DNA of 64,000 nt from NCBI RefSeq assembly GCF_000576595.1, contig NZ_AWSA01000014.1:1-64000 (forward strand), in the 5' to 3' direction. This document shows, piece after piece, positions 28,097 through 36,108 of this stretch. Positions within the stretch are counted from its first letter, which is position 1, and every line of letters begins with the position of its first letter. Under the pieces are notes generated by a model. The model was not told where the DNA came from. It did no database searches and saw only the letters and a program-made list of their open reading frames with translations. The translations under genes were made by a program, and so were the position numbers. This DNA is from Intrasporangium oryzae NRRL B-24470. Lineage in GTDB: Bacteria; Actinomycetota; Actinomycetes; Actinomycetales; Dermatophilaceae.

Positions 28097-29434
28097 TCAG
28101 CCGAGCGCCTTGACGTCGGAGACCCACTTGTTCCACGAGTCCTGCGGCGAGGTCCCCTGCTCGACGCGGGTGAGGGCCTGCTGCATGGCGTCGTTGATGG
28201 CGAAGTACTTCGTGCCCTTGAACGGGGACATCGTGACGGCCTTGGCCCGCTCGGCGAAGATCTTGCCGGTCGGGGCGTTGTTGAACGACGCGACGGTCAC
28301 CGCGGCGAGCTCGGGGCTCTCGAGGGCAGCCTTCTGGCTCGGGAAGGCGCCGACCTTCTTGAAGGCCTTGATCTGCTGCTCGGGGGCCGTCAGCCAGGCC
28401 GCGAGCTCCTGAGCCTCCTTCGGGTGCGCGCTCTGCTTCGGCACGGTGAGGTAGGAGCCACCCCAGTTGCCGCCGCCACCGGGGAAGGTGTTGGCGACGT
28501 CCCAGCCCTTGACGCCCTTGGCGTTGCCCTCGATGACGCCGACCATCCAGCCGGGGCAGAGCATGGTCGCGAAGCCGTCCTTCTGGAAGCTCGCGGTCCA
28601 GTCGTCGCTCCACTGCTGGAGCTTGGCCGAGAGGCCGTCCGTGATGCCGGCCTGGACGACCTGGTCGTAGATCTTCTTGACCTCGGGGTTGTCCGTGGCC
28701 GTGACCGTGCCGTCGGACGGGTTCTCGTAGGCGGCCTGGACCTGGTTGATCATGCCCTGGTACGTGGCGCCGATGCTGTCGAAGAACGGCACGTTGGACT
28801 TGGCCTTGAACTGCTTGCCGGCGGCGAAGTAGCTGTCCCACGTGGTGCCGAAGAACTTGGCGACGGAGTCGCGGTCGCTCGGCAGGCCGGCCTTCTTGAA
28901 GAGGTCGCTGCGGTAGCAGATCGCCTCGGGGCCGGAGTCGGTGCCGTAGCCGATGAGGTGGCCCTTGGCGTCGGTGGCGGCCTTGGCCTTCCAGTCGAGC
29001 CAGCGGCCCTGGACGTCGGGGCTGTTGAGGTCGTTGAACTTGTCGGAGTACTGGAGCATCTCCGGGAGCCAGTCGACCTCGACGGCCTCGACGTCGGCCA
29101 TGCCGCTGCCGGCGGCGAGGCGGGTGAAGAAGTTGTCGCGAGCCTCGTTGGACGTCGCGGCCTTCTTGTGGGTGACCTTGATGTTGGGGTGGGTGGCCTC
29201 GAACTCCGGGATCAGCTCGTCGTAGCCGAACTGGTTGAATGTGGCGAGGGTCAGCGTGACCGGCCCGCTGGCGCTGCTGGTCTTGGCGGCGTCGGCAGCG
29301 TCGGAGCCCCCTCCGCACGCGGTCAGGGCGGCGAGCACCCCGACGGACAGGGCCGCGGTGACGGCGATGCGGCCGGTGCGGGTGGTTCGTGTTGCCTTGC
29401 GAGATGCCATGCGCGGTGTCGTGCGCGATGCCAT
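28097..29434 (-). CDS. ABC transporter sugar-binding lipoprotein (beta-glucoside operon)
   Basis: A 445-residue extracytoplasmic solute-binding protein of the MalE/cluster B type. It has a lipoprotein signal with lipobox LTAC followed by GGGS (Cys near residue 35). After the linker come TLTLATFNQFGYDEL and typical binding-protein lobes (RLAAGSGMADVEAVEVDWL, then TMLCPGWMVG). ATG 29434 follows GAAGGAG. It is the first gene of the leftward operon binding protein - permease - permease - GH1 - LacI. The ligand is probably cellobiose or another beta-glucoside, inferred from GH1 and the CebR-like operators upstream. Confidence 0.92.
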   Translation of the reverse strand: MASRTTPRMASRKATRTTRTGRIAVTAALSVGVLAALTACGGGSDAADAAKTSSASGPVTLTLATFNQFGYDELIPEFEATHPNIKVTHKKAATSNEARDNFFTRLAAGSGMADVEAVEVDWLPEMLQYSDKFNDLNSPDVQGRWLDWKAKAATDAKGHLIGYGTDSGPEAICYRSDLFKKAGLPSDRDSVAKFFGTTWDSYFAAGKQFKAKSNVPFFDSIGATYQGMINQVQAAYENPSDGTVTATDNPEVKKIYDQVVQAGITDGLSAKLQQWSDDWTASFQKDGFATMLCPGWMVGVIEGNAKGVKGWDVANTFPGGGGNWGGSYLTVPKQSAHPKEAQELAAWLTAPEQQIKAFKKVGAFPSQKAALESPELAAVTVASFNNAPTGKIFAERAKAVTMSPFKGTKYFAINDAMQQALTRVEQGTSPQDSWNKWVSDVKALG

Positions 29435-29468
29435 GAGAGCTCCTTCGGTCTCTGCCCGGGGGTGGGTG

Positions 29469-29514
29469 TGGGAGCGCTCTCCCAGCGGGAAACCCAACCA
29501 TGAGAGCGCTCTCA
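29469..29514. promoter_or_regulatory. Tandem LacI-family operators
   Basis: Two palindromes with the core GAGCGCTC. One at 29469-29484 (TGGGAGCGCTCTCCCA, one base longer on the right arm than perfect) and one perfect at 29501-29514 (TGAGAGCGCTCTCA). Their centres are about 32 bp apart, roughly three helical turns. They lie 35-80 bp upstream of the binding-protein start and match CebR/BglR-type sites (TGGGAGCGCTCCCA), so the LacI protein encoded at 23514 is the likely ligand. Confidence 0.8.
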
Positions 29515-29735
29515 CGGAGAGAATGGGGGCTCCGATGCCCAGCGGTCAACCACCGTTACCAACCCGTGACCAACCGTTCCCGGGTGTGCAGCCCGGTGGC
29601 ACGCGCTCCCGGGACGGGCGGGAACGGGTATGAGGCGGGGAACAGGGCCCTTCGACCGTTGACCGGCCGCTCGCCGCCGGGTTGGGATGGGGGTCACGGC
29701 CCGACGCCCGAGCGGGCCGGACGAGGGAGCGCGCC

Positions 29736-30830
29736 ATGACGGCATACGACGTGACCGACCCCGTCGCCGACGACCGGCCCGTCGGCGACGACCGCGGCGA
29801 CGACCGGCCCGACCGACCCGCCAACGACCGGCCCGACCGGCTGCGTGACGAGGCCCCAGAGCATCGCCGTCCCTACGACCTCCTCGCGATCGGCAGGGTC
29901 GGCATCGACCTCTACCCGCAGCAGTACGGCGTCCCCCTCGACGAGGTGCGCACGTTCGAGCGGTTCCTCGGGGGCAGCGCGGCGAGCGTCACCGTGGCCG
30001 CCGCCCGGCACGGTCGGCGGGCGGCGCTCATCAGCCGGACCGGGGACGACCCGTTCGGCCGCTTCGTCCACCGGCAGCTGCTCACGATGGGCGTCGACGA
30101 CGCGTTCGTCGGCACCGTCCGTGGCGGACCGCCCACCCCGATCACGTTCTGCGAGGTGTTCCCGCCCGACCACTTCCCGATCTGGTTCTACCGGCACCCG
30201 ACGGCCCCCGACCTGCTCATCGAGCCGGAATCCCTTCCCCTGCAGGCGATTCGGGAAGCGGGAGTCTACTGGTCGACGGTGACTGGGCTGTCCCAGGAGC
30301 CGAGTCGCTCGGCGCACGTCGCCGCGTGGGAGGAGCGCGCGGGGCGCACCCACACGGTGCTCGACCTCGACTACCGCGCGACCTTCTGGCCGGACGCCGC
30401 AACGGCGCACGACCAGGTGCAGCGGGCCCTCGCTCACGTGACCGTCACCGTCGGGAACCGCGAGGAGTGCGCGATCGCGACCGGGGAGACCGACCCCGAG
30501 CTCGCCGCCCAGGCGCTGGTCGACCGCGGGGTCGAGCTCGCCGTCGTCAAGCTGGGTCGCGACGGGGTGCTCGCGTTGAGCGACTCCGAGCGCGTCCACG
30601 TCGGAGCCTTCCCCGTCGAGGTCGTCAACGGGCTCGGTGCGGGCGACGCCTTCGGCGGGGCGCTCGTCCACGGCCTCCTGAGCGGCTGGGACCTCGAGCG
30701 CGTCCTCAACTTCGCCAACGTCGCCGGGGCGATCGTCGCCGGCCGCCTGGGCTGCTCGACCGCGATGCCGACGACGGCCGAGATCCAGACGCTGCTCGCC
30801 GACGTCGAGTTCGTCGAGGGCGCGTACTGA
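29736..30830 (+). CDS. iolC: PfkB family kinase, 5-dehydro-2-deoxygluconokinase-like
   Basis: A 364-residue ribokinase-fold sugar kinase. The sequence is strongly IolC-like: LLAIGRVGIDLYPQQYGVPL, FLGGSAASVTVAAARHGRR, PTPITFCEVFPPDHFP and VTGLSQEPSRSAH. The catalytic motif is NGLGAGDAFGG. IolC phosphorylates 5-dehydro-2-deoxy-D-gluconate in inositol catabolism. The first 45 residues are a charged low-complexity extension (repeats of DDRP). ATG 29736 follows GAGGGAG. No other iol gene is in the window, so this is an orphan or the edge of a dispersed pathway. It is divergent from the beta-glucoside operon. Confidence 0.85.
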   Translation: MTAYDVTDPVADDRPVGDDRGDDRPDRPANDRPDRLRDEAPEHRRPYDLLAIGRVGIDLYPQQYGVPLDEVRTFERFLGGSAASVTVAAARHGRRAALISRTGDDPFGRFVHRQLLTMGVDDAFVGTVRGGPPTPITFCEVFPPDHFPIWFYRHPTAPDLLIEPESLPLQAIREAGVYWSTVTGLSQEPSRSAHVAAWEERAGRTHTVLDLDYRATFWPDAATAHDQVQRALAHVTVTVGNREECAIATGETDPELAAQALVDRGVELAVVKLGRDGVLALSDSERVHVGAFPVEVVNGLGAGDAFGGALVHGLLSGWDLERVLNFANVAGAIVAGRLGCSTAMPTTAEIQTLLADVEFVEGAY

Positions 30831-30947
30831 CCGCAGTCGGTCTCGTCGCTCACACCCGCGCCTCGGACGGCTCGTCGCGCGGGACGATGGGCGTGAGCCA
30901 CCGTCCCGGGACCCCTCGGGACGGTGAGGCGAGGCTCGAATCGGGTG

Positions 30948-31490
30948 ATGGCCATGTGGAAACAGGCTCCGGGTCTGACCAGGGCAGCCTTCGTGTGGGT
31001 CGTCGGCTTCGGGGTGCTGGCCACCGTCTGGTACGTCGCCGAGGTCATCCGTGACCCGGGTGGGGTGGCGGGGGGCCTGCTCTCCGCGGCGGTCGTTGCC
31101 GCGATCGTCCTGCTCACCCTCGTCGTCCTGCGCCTGCCCGACGCGTCGGGGCGGATCCTCGACGGGGCGGTGGTCGTCGTCGTGGCGCTCGCCGTGCTGG
31201 GGGCCTTCACGAGTGTCACCACCGGTTGGGGGCCCGGCACGGCCGTCGCGGCCTTCGTCGTCGCGGTGCCGATCGCGTTCCTGGGTCTGCGCGAGCCGCG
31301 TCATGCCGCGATCCTCCTGCTCGTGGCGGGCGTGGCGCCCCTGCTCGAACGCGTCGGACGCGCGCTCAGCCAGGGGGAGGGGCCGGTGCTGCACGGCATC
31401 GGGGGGTCCGCGGGAGCGGTTGCACTGCCGCTCATCGTCGGCGGCGTGCTCTTCCTGCTCGCGGGGCGGGTCGACCGGCGGATGCTCTAG
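30948..31490 (+). CDS. Small polytopic membrane protein, unknown function
   Basis: A 180-residue protein with about six hydrophobic helices (LTRAAFVWVVGFGVLATVWY, LLSAAVVAAIVLLTLVVL, VVVVVALAVLGAF, AVAAFVVAVPIAFLGL, and the last GAVALPLIVGGVLFLL). No family is recognised. It lies 117 bp after the iolC-like gene in the same direction. The start is uncertain: ATG 30948 is used, with GTG 30945 and ATG 30954 also in frame. A strong terminator follows directly. Confidence 0.65.
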   Translation: MAMWKQAPGLTRAAFVWVVGFGVLATVWYVAEVIRDPGGVAGGLLSAAVVAAIVLLTLVVLRLPDASGRILDGAVVVVVALAVLGAFTSVTTGWGPGTAVAAFVVAVPIAFLGLREPRHAAILLLVAGVAPLLERVGRALSQGEGPVLHGIGGSAGAVALPLIVGGVLFLLAGRVDRRML

Positions 31491-31514
31491 CGGCAGCTGC
31501 CCGGAAACGAGAAA

Positions 31515-31562
31515 ACCCGCCCCCGCTGGTCACGTCGCCGAACAAGACCAGCAGGGGCGGGT
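31515..31562 (+). terminator. Strong hairpin terminator
   Basis: Seventeen-base arms (31515-31531 with 31546-31562) with a single mismatch, preceded by GAAA and followed by GCCCTTTG. It ends the 30948 gene and, read from the other strand, could also stop readthrough from the right. Confidence 0.75.
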
Positions 31563-31829
31563 GCCCTTTGACCCGGTGATCTGACAGGGGGAGGAGATCA
31601 CCGAGCCGCACAGGAGCAACTCACGTAGACGACTATGACCGCCGCACCTTAAAGAACCCTGAGTCTGCCGTCCCAGTTGTGTGGGCTTTGCGGCGCCGCT
31701 GCTCGGACACCTCAGCTGGTATGCCGCTGGGCGGCCTTCTCGTGGCCCTGACCGGCCGCTTCGCTGGGCCTCCCGTGAGCGCGGCGCGGTCAGCGAAGCC
31801 CGGCGTGGTCAGCGAAGCCCTTGGCGCCG
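31563..31829. other. Non-coding spacer with small repeats
   Basis: No convincing gene. It holds a perfect 8-bp stem (GGTGATCT 31575-31582 with AGATCACC 31595-31602), one GTATGCCGC motif with the common GCTGGGC context at 31719-31727, and two direct copies of GGTCAGCGAAGCCC at 31788-31801 and 31807-31820 (period 19) just beyond the MATE stop. Confidence 0.6.
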
Positions 31830-33176
31830 TCAGCGGGCGCCCGTCACCATCCAGGCGTCCTGCCGGGACCGCCAGCCCAGCATGCCGGCGCGGATCACCA
31901 TGAACGCCGTGAACGCGAGCCAGAGGGTGACGACGTCGCGGCTGGCCGAGCCGCTCGGCCCGGCGGCGCGAACAGTGAGGATGATCGGCAGGTAGGCGAG
32001 CAGGGTCGCGAGCTGGCCCCATGCCAGCCAGCGTCCGTCGCCCGCCCCGATGAGCACGCCGTCGAGGACGAAGACGTAGCCCGAGACGGCCTGGCCGAGT
32101 CCGACGACCACGAGCGCCGCTCCGAGCGTCGCCCTGACATCGGGGTCGGACGTGAAGAGCGGCGGGATGACGCCGTGCAGGGCCACGAGGACGAGCCCGA
32201 GCACAAGGCCTCCCCAGACGCCCCAGCGGACCATCGTCGCCGTGGTCACGCGCACCCCGACGGTGTCGCCCGCACCCAGGGCGCGTCCGGTGAGGGCCTG
32301 TGCCGCGATCGCGAGGGCGTCGAGGGCGAAGGCGAGGAAGGACCACACCGTGAGGGCCACCTGGTGGGCTGCGAGGGGGACGTCGCCGAGGGAGGCCGCG
32401 ACCCACGTCGTGACGAGGAGCGTGGCCCGGAGAGCGAGGGTGCGCACGAGGAGCGGGAAGCCGGTCCGGGCGGCGGCGAGGACGCGGCCAGGGTGGGGTC
32501 GCAGCTCCGAGCCCCGGCGCCCCGCCTGCCGGAGCACGACGGTGACGAGGGCGACGGCCATGCCGGTCTGGGCCGTGACCGTGCCCCAGGCGGAGCCGGC
32601 GATGCCCCAGTGCAGGCCGTAGACGAGGACGACGTTGAGCACGATGTTCGCGCCGAAGCCGGCGACGGAGGCGATGAGCGGGGTCGTCGTGTCCTGCAGG
32701 CCCCGGAGCACCCCCGTCACCGCCATGATGACGAGCATCGCGGGGAGGCCGATGGCCGAGATCCGCAGGTACGTCGTCGCCTGGTCGAGCGCGGCGGGAG
32801 AGGCGCCGAAGAGGGCGCAGATCGGCCGCGCCGCGACCGCGACGACGACGGCCGTCACCGCGCCGATGCCGACCGAGAGCCACAGCCCGTCGAGGCCGGC
32901 GCTGATGGCCGCGCGCTCGTCACCCGCGCCGAGGTGGCGGGCCACGACGCTCGTCGTGCCGTAGGCGAGAAAGACGAACACGCCCGCGGCCGTCGCCAGG
33001 GCGGCGCTCGCGACCCCGAGGCCGGCGAGCTCGGCCGTTCCGAGGTGGCCGACGATCGCCGAGTCGGCGAGGAGGAAGAGCGGTTCGGCGATGAGGGCGA
33101 GGAACGCCGGGACCGCGAGCCGCAGGATCTCGCGCCGATGGCTCGGCTGCGCCACCGGCTGCGGGGTGGCGGTCAC
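31830..33176 (-). CDS. MATE family efflux transporter (DinF-like)
   Basis: A 448-residue multidrug/toxin antiporter with about twelve hydrophobic segments in two similar halves. The N-terminal ILRLAVPAFLALIAEPLFLLA, then ADSAIVGHLGTAELAGLG, is characteristic, and the DinF-type RGLQDTTTPL motif lies between helices 4 and 5. GTG 33176 overlaps the stop of the DNA-alkylation-repair-like gene (GTGA), so the two are co-translated. DinF-type proteins are often linked to DNA-damage responses (for example lexA-dinF); coupling to a repair protein fits that theme, though no SOS box was identified. Confidence 0.9.
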   Translation of the reverse strand: MTATPQPVAQPSHRREILRLAVPAFLALIAEPLFLLADSAIVGHLGTAELAGLGVASAALATAAGVFVFLAYGTTSVVARHLGAGDERAAISAGLDGLWLSVGIGAVTAVVVAVAARPICALFGASPAALDQATTYLRISAIGLPAMLVIMAVTGVLRGLQDTTTPLIASVAGFGANIVLNVVLVYGLHWGIAGSAWGTVTAQTGMAVALVTVVLRQAGRRGSELRPHPGRVLAAARTGFPLLVRTLALRATLLVTTWVAASLGDVPLAAHQVALTVWSFLAFALDALAIAAQALTGRALGAGDTVGVRVTTATMVRWGVWGGLVLGLVLVALHGVIPPLFTSDPDVRATLGAALVVVGLGQAVSGYVFVLDGVLIGAGDGRWLAWGQLATLLAYLPIILTVRAAGPSGSASRDVVTLWLAFTAFMVIRAGMLGWRSRQDAWMVTGAR

Positions 33177-33901
33177 GGGAGCGGCCCGAGATGCTTGAGG
33201 GCCTCGCGGCGCGAGAGCCCCGACAGGTCCGGGTGCCCGGCCACGAAGCGGCGCACCCACTCCGGGTCGGATCGGGCGTGGTCGCGCAGGGCCCAGCCGA
33301 TCGCCTTGCGCGCGAAGAAGTCCGGGTCGCCGATGGTGGGCTCGATGACGTCGGTGAGCAGCTCCTGGTCGAGGCGCTCGCGCGTGCCGACCTGGCAGAG
33401 GATCGCGGCGCGCCGGACCCACAACGAATCGCTCCGGGCCCACTCGCGCATCCGTGGCGCCTCGACCGCAGGAGCGGCGAGGACGGTGTCGCGCACGAGG
33501 TGCGTCGCGATGTCGTCGACGACGTCCCACCAGGCGCCCTCGCGGATCAGCCTCTCCCACAGCGGCATCGCGTCGCTGTCGACCCAGGCCCGGTAGGGAC
33601 GGTGACGCGCAAGGGCGAGAGCGGCATACCATTGCTCGCGATGGGTGGCCCCGCGCCAGATCGCCTCGATGGTCGCCAGCCACGCGTCGCGGGAGCGCAG
33701 TCGGTAGGCCGGGTCGCGCAGGATCGGCCCGACCACGGCCCGGAAGGCGGGGGAGGTGAGGCCGAAGTAGGGCATGGCCGACTTCATGTAACGCTGCTGG
33801 CCCGCCGCCCGCTCGGGGTCGGCGGCCTGCTCGAGGGCAGCGGTGATGGCCGCGGCGAGGTCGAGGCGCGCCTCCGGGTCGGACAGGGCGTCGGCGGACA
33901 T
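33173..33901 (-). CDS. AlkD-like DNA alkylation repair protein
   Basis: A 242-residue HEAT-like helical protein of the DNA alkylation repair (AlkD) family, which excises positively charged alkylated bases. Family features include MKSAMPYFGLTSPAFRAVV near residue 40, YRAWVDSDAMPLWERLIREG, and WWDVVDDIATHLV with the following LWVRRAAILCQ and FFARKAIGWALRDHA blocks. The gene carries one window motif (33621), encoding Tyr-Ala-Ala. ATG 33901 is chosen; no strong ribosome binding site is seen. It is translationally coupled to the MATE gene. Confidence 0.87.
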   Translation of the reverse strand: MSADALSDPEARLDLAAAITAALEQAADPERAAGQQRYMKSAMPYFGLTSPAFRAVVGPILRDPAYRLRSRDAWLATIEAIWRGATHREQWYAALALARHRPYRAWVDSDAMPLWERLIREGAWWDVVDDIATHLVRDTVLAAPAVEAPRMREWARSDSLWVRRAAILCQVGTRERLDQELLTDVIEPTIGDPDFFARKAIGWALRDHARSDPEWVRRFVAGHPDLSGLSRREALKHLGPLP

Positions 33902-33948
33902 GGCGACCAACGTAGCCGGGACCGGGGACGTCCCGTCCTGAGCGGCCG

Positions 33949-34224
33949 TCAGGCGGGAGTGCCGAACCGGACCGCGTTGCGGGCGCGAGCCTTCTCGCGC
34001 TCGACCTCGCGGTCCTTGGGCGGAGCGCTCGTCGTCAGGTGCTCGAGGAGGTGCTGGGTCGCGTGGGCGATCGCCTCGACGGCCTCGTCGAAGGCCTCCT
34101 GGTTGGCCTGGCTGGGCTTGGTGGCGCCGCTCACCTTGCGGACGTACTGGAGCGCGGCCGCGCGCACCTCGTCACTCGTCGCCGGCGGGTCGAAGTTGTG
34201 GAGCTGGCGGATGTTCCGGCACAT
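33949..34224 (-). CDS. DUF2277 family protein
   Basis: A 91-residue protein recognised by its start, MCRNIRQLHNFDPPATSDEV, and AALQYVRKVSGATKPSQAN. DUF2277 proteins are small, cytosolic and of unknown function. The region around residues 46-70 is helical, and the tail is highly charged (PPKDREVEREKARARN). ATG 34224 follows GGAGGC. The gene is divergent from the MFS transporter gene by 70 bp and lies just upstream of the AlkD-like gene on the same strand (47 bp apart). Confidence 0.9.
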   Translation of the reverse strand: MCRNIRQLHNFDPPATSDEVRAAALQYVRKVSGATKPSQANQEAFDEAVEAIAHATQHLLEHLTTSAPPKDREVEREKARARNAVRFGTPA

Positions 34225-34294
34225 GCCTCCAAGGGTAGGCCGCGCCACCGACCGTGCCCGCTGAGCGCTGCATCGTCTCGCGGGCGGTGCGACG

Positions 34295-35836
34295 ATGGAG
34301 GGCATGGTCGATGAGCCCCGAGCGGCAACGGACGTGCCGGACCTGGCGCCAGTCGCGACGGCGCCGCCGGTCACGTGCACCCCTCCTCTCGCGGTGGGCG
34401 TCGCCGCGGACGTCGGGGAGTGCGCCCTCGCGAAGCAGCTCGCCATGGGGACCCGCCGCGGAAGGCTGGTCCTCACGACGACGATCCTCGGCAGCGGGAT
34501 CGCCCTGCTCGACGGCACGATCGTCAACGTCGCACTCCCGCACATCGGCCGTGAGCTCGATGCCGACCTCGCGCAGCTCCAGTGGGTCGTCAACGCCTAC
34601 GCACTGGCTCTCGCGTCACTCATCCTTCTCGGCGGGTCACTGGGTGACCGTTTCGGACGGGCCCGGATGTACGCGATCGGCACGGCGGGCTTCGGACTCG
34701 CCTCGCTCGCGTGCGGCCTGGCACCGTCGATCGGGACCCTCATCGCCGCGCGCGCCGTGCAGGGCGTCGCGGCGGCCCTTCTCGTCCCGGGAAGCCTCGC
34801 GATCCTCCAGGCCTCCTTCCGTCGCAAGGACCGGATGGCGGCGATCGGGGCATGGACGGGCCTGCTCGGGGTCGCCTCGGCGTCAGGACCGATCATCGGC
34901 GGCTGGCTCGTCGACCACAGCTGGCGGTGGGCGTTCTGGCTCAACGTGCCGCTGACCGCCCTCGTCGTCGTGCTGACGGTGCTCTACGTGCCGGAGTCCA
35001 GCAACCCGCAGGCGACCCGGCGCCTCGACGTCGCTGGCGTGGCGCTCGCCGTGCTCGGCCTCGGCTGCCTGACCTATGCCCTCACCACCGGCCCGAGCCA
35101 CAGCGGCCTCCTTCCGTGGGTGATCGGGGTCGTCGGCGTCCTGTCGCTCGTCGGGTTCGTCCTGGTCGAACGTCGGACCAGTCACCCGATGGTGCCGCCG
35201 CGGCTCTTCGAGAGCCGGGTCTTCACCTCGGTCAACATCGTCACCCTCCTCGTCTACGCCGGACTCGGCGCGGCGCTGCTCTTCCTCGTGCTCTTCCTCC
35301 AGGTCGTGGCCGGGTGGTCGGCACTCGCCGCCGGAACGGCCACCTTGCCGCTCAGCCTCGCGATGCTCCTGCTCGCGCAGCGCTTCGGCGCGCTGGCGAC
35401 GGTCCACGGCCCCCGGAGGTACATGGTCGGAGGGACGCTCGTCGCGGCGGCCGGCTTCGTCCTGCTCGGCTTCGCCCCGTCGCAGCCGTCGTATGCCGTC
35501 CACATCCTTCCCGGGATGACGCTCGTCGGCCTCGGGCTGGCGATGCTCGTCGCCCCGCTGACCGGGACGGTCCTCGCCGCGGCGCCGGACGAGCTGTCGG
35601 GCACGGCGAGCGGGGTCAACAACGCGGTCTCGCGCACGGCCGGCCTCCTCGCCGTCGCGGCCCTGCCGCCCCTCGTCGGGCTGTCCGGGGCGGCCTACGA
35701 GGACCCGGTCGCGATGGCGAGCGCCTATCGCGCCGCGATGTGGGTGTGCGCGGGCCTGGTCGCCTCGGGGGCCGTGATCACGGCGCTCGGCCTGCGCGCC
35801 GAGCCTGTCGGGCAGGCCCAACCCGAGGTGGCCTGA
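34295..35836 (+). CDS. MFS transporter, DHA2 family
   Basis: A 513-residue drug:proton antiporter with about 14 hydrophobic helices. The first helix, TTTILGSGIALLDGTIVNVA, carries the DHA2 motif; motif A is GGSLGDRFGRARMY and motif C is ASASGPIIGGWLVD. A soluble extension of about 50 residues precedes it and includes two Cys. The start is ambiguous: ATG 34295 is used, and ATG 34304 immediately follows GGAGG. Substrate unknown. The gene is followed by a triple hairpin repeat instead of a simple terminator. Confidence 0.9.
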   Translation: MEGMVDEPRAATDVPDLAPVATAPPVTCTPPLAVGVAADVGECALAKQLAMGTRRGRLVLTTTILGSGIALLDGTIVNVALPHIGRELDADLAQLQWVVNAYALALASLILLGGSLGDRFGRARMYAIGTAGFGLASLACGLAPSIGTLIAARAVQGVAAALLVPGSLAILQASFRRKDRMAAIGAWTGLLGVASASGPIIGGWLVDHSWRWAFWLNVPLTALVVVLTVLYVPESSNPQATRRLDVAGVALAVLGLGCLTYALTTGPSHSGLLPWVIGVVGVLSLVGFVLVERRTSHPMVPPRLFESRVFTSVNIVTLLVYAGLGAALLFLVLFLQVVAGWSALAAGTATLPLSLAMLLLAQRFGALATVHGPRRYMVGGTLVAAAGFVLLGFAPSQPSYAVHILPGMTLVGLGLAMLVAPLTGTVLAAAPDELSGTASGVNNAVSRTAGLLAVAALPPLVGLSGAAYEDPVAMASAYRAAMWVCAGLVASGAVITALGLRAEPVGQAQPEVA

Positions 35837-35845
35837 CCTCCGCCG

Positions 35846-36010
35846 CTACGGCACTGCCCAGGATTCGTGCGCAGTGCCGTAGCCCGCGGGGTGGGGGTGT
35901 TCCTGCTCCTTACGTCACTGCCCAGGATTGCTGGGCAGTGCCGTAGCCCGCGGGGTGGGGGTGTTCCTGCTCCATACGTCACTGCCCAGGATTGCTGGGC
36001 AGTGCCGTAG
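35846..36010. repeat. Three tandem 64-bp units, each carrying a hairpin
   Basis: Palindromic arms at 35846-35857/35871-35882, 35911-35925/35931-35945 and 35975-35989/35995-36009. The common stem is built on TACGGCACTGCCCAG and CTGGGCAGTGCCGTA. The repeat period is 64 bp and the linkers (CCCGCGGGGTGGGGGTGTTC and following) are also conserved. The third unit diverges after its hairpin. A single unit with the same stem lies at 48986-49022. Confidence 0.88.
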
Positions 36011-36072
36011 CGCGCGTGGTGGGGGTGGGATCGCTGGGTTGCTCGGCTGGCAGAAAATGTTGGGACGGGGTC

Positions 36073-36108
36073 TTGTCAGTTGGGAGTTAGTAAAGTTTAC
36101 TAACTCCC
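36073..36108 (+). promoter_or_regulatory. ROK repressor operator overlapping a probable leaderless promoter
   Basis: A perfect inverted repeat, arms 36082-36094 and 36096-36108 around one central G, with the AT-rich core TTAGTAAAGTTTACTAA. It ends one base before the GTG start of the ROK gene. TTGTCA at 36073-36078 and a TTTACT-like -10 inside the right arm would start transcription at or next to the GTG, giving a leaderless, autorepressed message. Confidence 0.72.

Noticed and set aside
35846-36010. Regular repeats considered as a CRISPR array.
   Set aside because: The period of 64 bp includes a conserved linker rather than variable spacers, there are only three units, each unit is a long palindrome, and no cas gene is near.
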